Source: Bacteroidales bacterium
GTDB taxonomy: Bacteria > Bacteroidota > Bacteroidia > Bacteroidales > GCA-2748055
DNA: 5,611 bases
NCBI GenBank assembly: GCA_023135025.1
Contig: JAGLTY010000157.1
Location: 1-5,611, forward strand
Direction of reading: 5' to 3'
Shown here: positions 1 through 5,611 of the stretch, one piece after another
How positions within the stretch are numbered: the first letter of the stretch is position 1
Layout of the letters: each line of letters begins with the position of its first letter
Position numbers and translations under genes: made by a program
Notes under the pieces: generated by a model
The model's database searches: none
What the model was told of the DNA's origin: nothing
What the model saw: only the letters and a program-made list of their open reading frames with translations

Positions 1-81
1 GAAAGGATATTGAGAGAGGAGCCTATATTTCTTCGGTTTGCGAAGAAATTAAGTGACAATAACAATATCCTGAAGAGATGA
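1..81 (+). CDS. C-terminal tail of an upstream protein (partial)
   Basis: Frame 1 is open from the first base to a TGA at 79-81 and encodes 26 residues, including the segment EEPIFLRFAKKLSDNN, which reads like a charged amphipathic helix. The other two forward frames are closed within about 60 bases. The fragment is too short to identify by sequence. In other Bacteroidota the gene before lptC is often a TPR-repeat protein, so that is the likeliest identity, but this is inferred from synteny only. A 26-codon open stretch can also arise by chance. A perfect 9-bp hairpin lies inside it (27-49), which leaves open that this stretch is partly non-coding. Confidence 0.5.
   Translation, partial: ERILREEPIFLRFAKKLSDNNNILKR
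27..49 (+). other. Perfect 9-bp hairpin near the end of the upstream gene
   Basis: ATTTCTTCG at 27-35 is exactly complementary to CGAAGAAAT at 41-49, with a 5-base loop GTTTG. No T-run follows on either strand, so it is not a standard intrinsic terminator. It sits about 78 bases before the preferred lptC start and inside the presumed end of the upstream reading frame. It could be an RNA processing or stability element, or chance. Confidence 0.4.
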
Positions 82-113
82 AGGTTGCCGATACATTTAT
101 CCCTGAGAATCCC

Positions 114-121
114 TATCTTTG
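114..121 (+). promoter_or_regulatory. Candidate Bacteroidota -7 box before lptC
   Basis: TATCTTTG matches the Bacteroidota primary sigma factor -7 consensus TAnnTTTG exactly, and the following CA is also common in such promoters. No convincing TTTG -33 box lies at the usual 19-21 base distance; the nearest is TTG at 85-87, which is too far. If used, transcription would start near 126-128, so the lptC message would be leaderless from ATG 127 or have a leader of about 11 bases before ATG 139. A match of this length is expected about once or twice per strand by chance in this window. Confidence 0.35.
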
Positions 122-126
122 CAGGT

Positions 127-690
127 ATGCGAACAGGCATGGATATTCGTGCGGGTCTCTTGCTGTTCCTGGTTTTATTGCTGGGAGGGTGTGAGAATGA
201 TATTGAACGGATCAACATGCTTACCGATGAGACCGAGGTGCCTACAGTTCAGGGTAAAAACATAAAGGTCATATACAGCGATTCGGCAAAAGTCAAGGTC
301 CAGATCCTTGCACCGGTCTATAAACAGTATCCCACTGCTGAACGCCCCTACATGGAGTTTGAGAAAGGTTTGGAGGTCTATTTTTATGATGACTCCGCCA
401 AGATAGAATCGCAGATCAGGGCCGACTATACCATCTACTATATGGAGGAACGGCTCTGGCATGCCACAGATAATGTGGTGGCACAACGCTTCGACAACGG
501 GGATGCCCTCTATACCGATGAGTTATTCTGGAATGAGGCCGAGGAGCTGATCTACTCAGACTCTTATACCAGGGTACATAGTGAAGATAATACCCTGTAT
601 GGAAAAAAGGGGTTCAGATCGCACCAGAACCTGTCCAACTGGCAGCTAATCGGTTCCAGCGGAACCATAAATGTTAAGGATGAGGAGTAG
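127..690 (+). CDS. lptC: LptC-type LPS export periplasmic lipoprotein
   Basis: This is probably LptC, the periplasmic part of the LptB2FGC complex that passes lipopolysaccharide from the inner membrane towards LptA and the outer membrane. The 187-residue product starts with a short charged segment and a hydrophobic run (LLLFLVLLLGG), ending in a lipobox with Cys22, so it should be a lipoprotein. Classical E. coli LptC instead keeps an uncleaved helix. The rest is soluble and beta-rich, with short strand-like repeats such as FEKGLEVYFYD (about 78-88) and a late YGKKGFRSHQNLSNWQ block (about 158-173), like the family's G-x-G-F/L-S segment. Length fits Bacteroidota homologues. The frame is open back to a TTG at 85, but ATG 127 gives a normal 21-residue signal peptide; ATG 139 is also possible and keeps the lipobox. 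No Shine-Dalgarno is visible. Its end overlaps the next gene. Confidence 0.85.
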   Translation: MRTGMDIRAGLLLFLVLLLGGCENDIERINMLTDETEVPTVQGKNIKVIYSDSAKVKVQILAPVYKQYPTAERPYMEFEKGLEVYFYDDSAKIESQIRADYTIYYMEERLWHATDNVVAQRFDNGDALYTDELFWNEAEELIYSDSYTRVHSEDNTLYGKKGFRSHQNLSNWQLIGSSGTINVKDEE

Positions 691-865
691 TGTATCCGGT
701 TTTTTTGAAGTGGTCTGGTTTGTCCTCGGCGGACTGATGCTTTTTATGGGGGTGGATCTTCTCCTGGGGTCAGGGTTTAGTGATAGCTGGTACTATTTTC
801 TCTTTTCCCTCCTCGCATTTGCTATGTACTTTTTCAGAAGACGTTCGAGAATCACACGCCGGTAA
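671..865 (+). CDS. Small two-helix membrane protein, function unknown
   Basis: The 64-residue product has two predicted membrane segments (about 11-33, FFEVVWFVLGGLMLFMGVDL, and about 40-55, WYYFLFSLLAFAMYFF). They are joined by a short GSGFSDS loop. Both ends are basic (MLRMR at the start, RRRSRITRR at the end), so by the positive-inside rule both should face the cytoplasm, with the loop in the periplasm. I recognise no family. The start overlaps the last 20 bases of lptC in another frame; a second ATG at 680 also lies within lptC. The stop is 3 bases before the CNNM gene. This packing suggests translational coupling and co-expression. A membrane partner or stability factor for LptC or the CNNM protein is conceivable, but nothing in the sequence shows it. 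Confidence 0.75.
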   Translation: MLRMRSSVSGFFEVVWFVLGGLMLFMGVDLLLGSGFSDSWYYFLFSLLAFAMYFFRRRSRITRR

Positions 866-868
866 CCC

Positions 869-2146
869 ATGAATTATCTGAACCTGATCACCCTTATACT
901 GGTATCCATTCTTTTCTCAGCCCTCTTTTCAGGTATGGAAATCGCATTTGTCTCCTCCAATAAGCTGAGGATTGAGATAGACAGGAAGCAGAAGAAAACT
1001 TTTGCAGGAATGGTCAGTTTCTTTACCAAGCACCCATCCAGGTTTATTGCAACCATGCTGGTGGGCAATAATATTGCCCTGGTCATCTACGGGATCGCTT
1101 TTGCCATGCTGCTGGAGGAGCCCATCCGGAACCTGCTGGGAAGTAACGCTGATGCAGCTGTCCTGCTTGTACAGACCCTGATCTCCACCCTGCTCATACT
1201 GCTTACAGCCGAATTCTTACCCAAGACCCTCTTCCGGATTAATCCCAACAACTCGCTTCGTTTGCTGAGTCTGCCTATCATGTTCTTTTATGCAATCCTC
1301 TATCCCATAACCATCCTCACCATTGGTATCTCCAATTTCACTATGAAATACCTGTTGCGGGTCAATCCCTATACCGAGAAGGCCGAGCCTGTGTTTGGCA
1401 AGGTGGACCTGGATCATTTCCTCACCACCGTTAAGCCGGAACAGACCACAGATGGTGAAGAGACAGGAGATTTGATGATATTTAAAAATGCCCTGGAATT
1501 CTCAGGTCTGAAAGTTCGTGAATGCATGATTCCCAGAACCGAGGTGATTGCCCTTGAAGTTGACTCCCCGCTGGACGACCTTGCAGAACGTTTTGTAGAA
1601 ACCGGATTAAGCAGAATCCTTGTTTACACCGATACCATCGACAATGTGATCGGATACGTAAACTCCAAAGATCTGTTCAGAAAACCGGAAAGGATTAAAT
1701 CCCACCTCAAACCAATACAAATTGTCCCGGAAACCCTCCCGGTTAATAAACTGCTCACAGGATTTATCAAAGACGGAAAGAGCATTGCCCTGGTGGTGGA
1801 TGAGTTCGGAGGGACCTCCGGATTGATCACCACCGAAGATATTATCGAAGAGATATTTGGAGAAATAGAGGATGAACATGATACCAGCAACCTGGTGGAT
1901 AGAGAGCTGGAGAAAAACCATTTCCTGCTCTCGGGGCGTCATGAAATCGATTACCTCAACGAAAAATACTTCATGGGCATCCCCGTCTCGGAAGAGTACG
2001 ATACCCTGGCAGGATATATCATCTACCACTATGAAAGCATTCCCGAAAAAGAGACCACCCTGGAGCTGGATAACTTCCTGATAACCATTACAGATGTCAG
2101 TTCAAATCGCATCGAAGAGGCAAAGCTGAAGGTGATCCGCTCCTGA
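869..2146 (+). CDS. CNNM/CorC-family membrane protein with CBS pair ("hemolysin" family)
   Basis: This 425-residue inner-membrane protein has the CNNM layout. A DUF21 membrane domain spans about residues 1-165, with hydrophobic segments near 3-22, 60-82, 95-115 and 133-157. It carries SGMEIAF (21-27), MLVGNNIA (63-70) and AEFLPKT (114-120). The cytoplasmic CBS pair spans about 205-335, with VRECMIPRTEV (216-226) and DEFGGTSGLITTEDIIEEI (311-329). The C-terminal CorC_HlyC domain (about 346-425) includes EYDTLAGYII. CNNM relatives such as CorC and MpfA move or regulate Mg2+ using ATP-binding CBS domains; the older name hemolysin is misleading. GldE of gliding bacteria has the same architecture, but the lptC neighbourhood differs from the gldD-linked gldE locus, so I give no symbol. 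ATG 869 follows the previous stop by 3 bases. A Mg2+ export role is family inference. The protein appears complete and intact. Confidence 0.9.
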   Translation: MNYLNLITLILVSILFSALFSGMEIAFVSSNKLRIEIDRKQKKTFAGMVSFFTKHPSRFIATMLVGNNIALVIYGIAFAMLLEEPIRNLLGSNADAAVLLVQTLISTLLILLTAEFLPKTLFRINPNNSLRLLSLPIMFFYAILYPITILTIGISNFTMKYLLRVNPYTEKAEPVFGKVDLDHFLTTVKPEQTTDGEETGDLMIFKNALEFSGLKVRECMIPRTEVIALEVDSPLDDLAERFVETGLSRILVYTDTIDNVIGYVNSKDLFRKPERIKSHLKPIQIVPETLPVNKLLTGFIKDGKSIALVVDEFGGTSGLITTEDIIEEIFGEIEDEHDTSNLVDRELEKNHFLLSGRHEIDYLNEKYFMGIPVSEEYDTLAGYIIYHYESIPEKETTLELDNFLITITDVSSNRIEEAKLKVIRS

Positions 2147-2194
2147 TTACACAATTTTCATCCATTCAATGTGTATTAAACCTCTAATTATTAC

Positions 2195-2202
2195 TATATT
2201 CG
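2195..2202 (+). promoter_or_regulatory. Candidate -7 box for the PpiD-like gene
   Basis: TATATTCG differs at one base from the Bacteroidota -7 consensus TAnnTTTG. It lies in an AT-rich 104-base gap after the CNNM stop and would give a 5' leader of about 40-45 bases. The GTGTATTA region at 2171-2178 is at about the right distance for a -33 box but does not match TTTG well. No terminator is visible between the two genes, so read-through from upstream is equally possible. Confidence 0.4.
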
Positions 2203-2250
2203 TACGCTCAAAAAATATAGGTACAGAATCAGTTAAATAGTTTTATATAA

Positions 2251-4407
2251 ATGGCAACATTACAGAATATTAGAAACAAGGCGGGACTACTTGTAGCTGT
2301 CGTTATCGGACTTGCACTTTTTGCATTTATCCTTGGTGACTTGATGGGTTCCGGATCAAGCTCGATGGGGAAAAAATCCGTTGCAGAGATCAATGGAAAA
2401 GGAGTTGGAGTTACCGATTACATGAACCGGGAAAAAGCCCTTCGGGAATTTTACGAGCTCAATGCAGGCGGACAGTCACTGGATGCAGAACTTGAAAGGC
2501 AGATCCAGCAGGAGACCTGGAGAAGGCTCATAAGAGAGACCATCATGGAACGCTCCTACGAGAAGCTGGGCCTCTACGTAAGTGCCGATGAACTGAAGAC
2601 CATGATTACCGGTGACCAGACCATGGGTTTAAATGGAAACCTCGCACTGAGTGAACCCCACCCCATTATTCGTCAGATGTTTTCCAACCCGGAAACCGGG
2701 CAACTGAATCGTGCGGTGATGACCAACTATTTCAATAGTCTGGACAACGTACAGTTTGCACAGGAGAAGAAACGCTGGCTATTTATCGAGAATGAGATTG
2801 TTGAGGAGAAGATGAACCAGAAGTATTTTACCCTGGTGAGAAAAGGATTTCAGCCCTCCTCCCTTGACCTGAAAGATTATGTCACTGAAACCGCAAAGAG
2901 TACTGACTTTGCCTTTATCTCCAAGCCATTCACTGAGATTGCAGACGAAGATATTACAATCAACGACGCAGATCTGAAAGCGTACTACAAAAGGCATAAA
3001 GAGGCTTATAAGCAGGATGCCTCCAGAACCTTCCAGTATGTAGTTTTCGAAGTGGAGCCCAGTGAAAAAGATGTGGAAAATGCCAGATACTGGTCCTCCC
3101 AGACCGTGATTGAGTACAGCAGAATTTCAGGTGATGAGATTCCCCGGTATGTGAACGGAACCTCCGATGAGCCTTTTGATGTAAGGTTCTACACCTATGA
3201 AGAGTTGCCCGGTATCATCAGGGATTCTGTCTTTAATGCAGATGAAGCAACCATTGTGGGACCCTATCGCGACCAGGAATCTTATAAATTGGCCCGCGCC
3301 TACAATGCTCAGATGAGGGCCGATTCAGTAAGGGTACGTCATATCCTGCTCTCTCTCCAGGCATACGGTGGAAACAGGCAGGTAATTGGTGAACTGGCCG
3401 ACAGCCTGAAAGGAGTTATTGAGAACGGAGGCAACTTTAACCAGATTGCCCTAGAATATTCGGCCGATGAAAGCAACCGTGCCATCGGTGGCGACCTGGG
3501 CTGGTTCAAAGAGGGTAACATGGTTACAGCATTCAACAATGCATGTTTTGAGAACAGCAAAGGAGAGATTGTCACAGCTGAAACTCAGTTTGGCACCCAC
3601 ATCATTATGATTGAAGATCAAAGCAAACCCGTTTCAAAGATACAGGTTGCAACCGTTGTGAGGTACATTTTTGCCAGCGATGAAACCAACCAGGACTATT
3701 ATAACCGGGCAGTGAAATTCAGAGGTAAAGCCACCGATCTGGAGAAATTTACAGAACAGGCAAGGGAATTCGGCCTGGACCCCAGGTTTGCTCCCAACAT
3801 CACAAAGGATCAATCGACCATTCCTGGCATTGATGATCCCATAAGAATTACCAAATGGGCCTATACCTCTGAGGTAAATAGTGTAAGTAATATTTTCAGT
3901 CAGAATGACGATAAATACATTATCGCTGTGCTTACTGAAGCCAGGGAAGAAGGATATGCAGAACTGGAAAGTGTGCGCGCAGAACTGACGCTGGCCGTGA
4001 AAAAAGAGAAGAAAGCTGAAAAACTGGTTGAGATGCTTAATGACCAGCTGGCCGGAGTAACGGATCTCTCTCAATTCGGTATGGACAATAGTGAGAATGT
4101 GGGTGAAGCAACTCAAATCAAATTTGCAAATACCTATGTAGCCGGAGTTGGACTGGAACCCTATATTGTTGGTGCCTCCATGTACCTGCCGCTGGACCAG
4201 GTATCCGCTCCACTGGTGGGTGAAAGCGGAGTATTTGTGATTGCTGTGACAAACCGCACAGAGGATCCCGCAGCAGTGGGAGATGATGTTGCTGCAAAAG
4301 CAAGGTTAAGGTACAGCCTGGAATCGAGGAGCAATTACGAAGCTTACAATGCGCTGGTTGATGCTGCCAAGGTGCAGGACAACCGTCTGGAAATCTTCTA
4401 CAACTAA
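2251..4407 (+). CDS. ppiD: Membrane-anchored SurA/PpiD-like peptidyl-prolyl isomerase and chaperone
   Basis: The 718-residue protein resembles PpiD, a periplasmic chaperone tethered to the inner membrane that assists newly exported proteins. Residues 1-10 are basic, 11-33 form one membrane helix without a cleavage site, and about 35-215 form a helical SurA_N-like chaperone region. A canonical parvulin domain occupies about 359-457, with RHILLS (His364), GGDLGWF (413-419) and FGTHII (447-452, His450). These conserved positions suggest it may be catalytically active, unlike E. coli PpiD, whose parvulin domain is regarded as inactive. Further parvulin-like segments lie at about 256-352, 464-564 and 639-670, repeating every 105 residues or so. 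The length exceeds E. coli PpiD (623 residues) but suits Bacteroidota members. ATG 2251 is the only sensible start; the upstream bases are AT-rich without a Shine-Dalgarno. It ends the + strand cluster and is followed by a structured repeat and a terminator. Confidence 0.88.
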   Translation: MATLQNIRNKAGLLVAVVIGLALFAFILGDLMGSGSSSMGKKSVAEINGKGVGVTDYMNREKALREFYELNAGGQSLDAELERQIQQETWRRLIRETIMERSYEKLGLYVSADELKTMITGDQTMGLNGNLALSEPHPIIRQMFSNPETGQLNRAVMTNYFNSLDNVQFAQEKKRWLFIENEIVEEKMNQKYFTLVRKGFQPSSLDLKDYVTETAKSTDFAFISKPFTEIADEDITINDADLKAYYKRHKEAYKQDASRTFQYVVFEVEPSEKDVENARYWSSQTVIEYSRISGDEIPRYVNGTSDEPFDVRFYTYEELPGIIRDSVFNADEATIVGPYRDQESYKLARAYNAQMRADSVRVRHILLSLQAYGGNRQVIGELADSLKGVIENGGNFNQIALEYSADESNRAIGGDLGWFKEGNMVTAFNNACFENSKGEIVTAETQFGTHIIMIEDQSKPVSKIQVATVVRYIFASDETNQDYYNRAVKFRGKATDLEKFTEQAREFGLDPRFAPNITKDQSTIPGIDDPIRITKWAYTSEVNSVSNIFSQNDDKYIIAVLTEAREEGYAELESVRAELTLAVKKEKKAEKLVEMLNDQLAGVTDLSQFGMDNSENVGEATQIKFANTYVAGVGLEPYIVGASMYLPLDQVSAPLVGESGVFVIAVTNRTEDPAAVGDDVAAKARLRYSLESRSNYEAYNALVDAAKVQDNRLEIFYN

Positions 4408-4414
4408 AGCTCAC

Positions 4415-4537
4415 AACTATTGGTTCGCAAAGTGGTTATTCCCTTCGGGAAAAATCCCAGTTTGCTTCACCCAATAGTTATTCGCTAGTGAAAGGCTGCT
4501 TCGCCTTACAAATGCTCATAGAAGCAAGCATAACTAT
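4415..4537. repeat. Interlocking inverted repeats, REP/MITE-like intergenic element
   Basis: AACTATTGG (4415-4423) pairs perfectly with CCAATAGTT (4471-4479). Inside it GCAAAGTGG (4427-4435) pairs with CCAGTTTGC (4457-4465) with one mismatch, and TTCCC (4439-4443) pairs with GGGAA (4447-4451). The right arm is reused: ATAGTTAT (4474-4481) pairs perfectly with ATAACTAT (4530-4537). That second unit contains AAGGC/GCCTT (4492-4496, 4503-4507) or, alternatively, TGCTTC/GAAGCA (4497-4502, 4521-4526). The two large stems share bases and exclude each other within one strand. The layout resembles paired REP or BIME units, or a small MITE. Being dispersed elsewhere in the genome is inferred, since only one copy is visible here. 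It has no coding capacity. Confidence 0.6.
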
Positions 4538-4547
4538 AACAAGAAGG

Positions 4548-4570
4548 GCACCCGTTTGGGTGCTTTTTTT
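4548..4570 (+). terminator. Intrinsic terminator of the + strand cluster
   Basis: GCACCC (4548-4553) and GGGTGC (4558-4563) form a 6-bp GC-rich stem with loop GTTT, followed directly by seven Ts (4564-4570). It lies 140 bases past the stop of the PpiD-like gene, so the inverted-repeat element would be transcribed as 3' untranslated RNA. On the - strand the stem is followed by only a weak T-rich stretch, so it would be at best a poor terminator for the convergent fucosidase gene. Confidence 0.88.
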
Positions 4571-4590
4571 GCTCCTTCCCAAAATTATCT

Positions 4591-5611
4591 CTACTGCCTA
4601 ACCAGTGTAACCTTACCCAGCTCAACAGGATTCCAGCCATCCTGGACAGGACGAATTGAGATAATCAGATCTCCGGTTACTGAAATTTCTATCTCCCCCA
4701 GGATCGTTTCTTCGAATTCGCTACCTGTTGCCTGGATCTCCGCTTCCAACTCCTCTTCACCAATGCTTATTTTCAACTTGCCGGAGTCTTCAGCACTCAC
4801 TTGAGCCTTCACAGTATATTTTCCGGGTTCAGCCGTATTGAACATCCATTCGAGCCTGACCCTGGAATCTGCCCAGTTTACGATCCTTGCCTCATTGCCT
4901 GATCCTTTAAGGAGGGCATGGGTTCCATATCCCGGATTATGGATGTCTGCAAAATCTGCCGGCAATTCAATCTTACCACCAGTCAGTGAAGGCATATTGC
5001 TGGCAACCTCCAGGCTTCCCCGGGTTTCCACTACAATCACAGTATTCACCAGGTCGGGCGCCCGGGCGGGCAGTTCTATAAGAAGATCATCCCCTTCAAA
5101 GCGAGAAGATAATTCCTGCCCCTGATCCACCAGGAGTTTGATTTTGCTGACGGTTGCAGATATTCCCGGTACCCTGAGCAGGTTGTTTTCGGGCCACTTG
5201 AAAACATGAAGATAGAGGGTTGTCCCATCTTCAGTATCACGACTGGTGCATCTACCCCAGGGCAGTTTAAAAAAGGGGCTGGCCTGTGTCCCATAGATCG
5301 ACTCACCATTGAGATCCATCCACTTCCCGATGGCCTGCAGGCGATCCACACTTGGTTCAGGGATCTCTCCCTCTGCAGTGGGCCCCACATTGAGCAGGAG
5401 GTTGCCCCCCTTGCTGGCAATATCCACCAGCATCCGGATCAGTGTGGTGTCCGATTTCCAATTGTGGTCGTAGTGTTTATACCCCCAGCTGGTGTTCATG
5501 GTCATACAGACTTCCCAATCGTAATCAAGGCCGGTGGGAGGTACATGTTGTTCAGGTGTGGAGAAATCACCTGGCCATGGCCTGTATAAGCGGTTGTTGG
5601 TAATCATGGCC
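4591..5611 (-). CDS. Alpha-L-fucosidase, GH29 (C-terminal part)
   Basis: The frame is open through the right edge; the Met at 5607 is internal, within the family's NNRL segment. The visible 338 residues after it give GH29 landmarks: GDFSTPEQ (13-20), WEVCMTMNTSWGY (31-43), LVDIASKGGNLLLNVGP (60-76) and NGESIYGT (100-107), ending the catalytic barrel. Residues 108-196 are the usual C-terminal beta-sandwich. Residues 197-338 form an extra beta-rich domain with VRLEWMFNTAEPGKYTVKA, possibly carbohydrate-binding. GH29 enzymes release terminal alpha-L-fucose from glycans with retention of configuration. The nucleophile Asp, signal peptide and start lie outside the window. Bacteroidota use such enzymes, usually exported, on host or algal fucosylated glycans; the substrate here is unknown. 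It converges on the envelope cluster and is probably a separate unit. TAG at 4591-4593 ends it. The motifs suggest GH29-A, but this is tentative. Confidence 0.92.
   Translation of the reverse strand, partial: AMITNNRLYRPWPGDFSTPEQHVPPTGLDYDWEVCMTMNTSWGYKHYDHNWKSDTTLIRMLVDIASKGGNLLLNVGPTAEGEIPEPSVDRLQAIGKWMDLNGESIYGTQASPFFKLPWGRCTSRDTEDGTTLYLHVFKWPENNLLRVPGISATVSKIKLLVDQGQELSSRFEGDDLLIELPARAPDLVNTVIVVETRGSLEVASNMPSLTGGKIELPADFADIHNPGYGTHALLKGSGNEARIVNWADSRVRLEWMFNTAEPGKYTVKAQVSAEDSGKLKISIGEEELEAEIQATGSEFEETILGEIEISVTGDLIISIRPVQDGWNPVELGKVTLVRQ

Noticed and set aside
85..126. TTG at 85 as the lptC start
   Set aside because: It adds 14 residues before an already complete signal peptide, uses a rare start codon, and would place the promoter-like box inside the gene.
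78..194. 38-codon + strand ORF whose ATG overlaps the upstream TGA
   Set aside because: It runs out of frame over the lptC signal peptide, has no membrane or family features, and the lptC frame explains the region better.
1607..2029. 140-codon - strand ORF opposite the CNNM gene
   Set aside because: It lies wholly antisense to the CBS and CorC_HlyC coding region, and its translation shows no domain or plausible start context.
3634..4116. 160-codon - strand ORF opposite the PpiD-like gene
   Set aside because: It is antisense to a well-supported long gene, and its translation looks like the shadow of that coding sequence.
4415..4537. Riboswitch, tRNA or CRISPR repeat in the gap after the PpiD-like gene
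   Set aside because: There is no cloverleaf, no regularly spaced direct repeats and no downstream + strand gene to control; inverted repeats of a REP/MITE kind fit better.
5206..5589. 127-codon + strand ORF opposite the fucosidase
   Set aside because: The - strand shows clear GH29 motifs throughout, and the + translation is proline-rich with no recognisable features.
5605..5607. Met at 5607 as a real start of the fucosidase
   Set aside because: The frame continues to the window edge, and the sequence at this point (MITNNRLY) matches an internal GH29 segment, not an N-terminus.

Overview
The window looks like chromosomal DNA from a member of the Bacteroidota, probably a Bacteroidales or Marinilabiliales-type organism. 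This rests on the gene order, the lack of recognisable Shine-Dalgarno sequences before the starts, and two candidate promoter elements resembling the Bacteroidota -7 box TAnnTTTG. No species can be named from the sequence alone.

Bases 1-4407 carry a + strand cell-envelope cluster. It opens with the last codons of an upstream gene (1-81). Next come an LptC lipoprotein of the LPS export machine (127-690), a 64-residue two-helix membrane protein of unknown function overlapping the end of lptC (671-865), a CNNM/CorC-type membrane protein with paired CBS domains (869-2146), and a membrane-anchored SurA/PpiD-like periplasmic folding factor (2251-4407). The first three complete genes overlap or lie 3 bases apart, so they are probably co-transcribed. 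The fourth follows a 104-base AT-rich gap with a possible promoter of its own. LptC serves LPS export and the PpiD-like protein serves folding of exported proteins, so the shared theme is envelope assembly. The CNNM and two-helix proteins have no proven link to that theme.

Bases 4408-4590 are intergenic. They hold a dense set of interlocking inverted repeats (4415-4537), resembling a REP or MITE-type dispersed element, and then a clear intrinsic terminator for the + strand (4548-4570). The repeat lies between the stop codon of the PpiD-like gene and that terminator.

Bases 4591-5611 hold, on the - strand and convergent with the cluster, the C-terminal part of a GH29 alpha-L-fucosidase. It includes an extra C-terminal beta-rich domain. 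Its start, signal peptide and catalytic nucleophile lie beyond the right edge.

I see no CRISPR, phage, toxin-antitoxin, IS or tRNA signal, and no evidence of a new multi-gene system. The most interesting items are a four-fold, about 105-residue periodicity in the PpiD-like protein, the structured intergenic element, and the uncharacterised two-helix protein nested between lptC and the CNNM gene.
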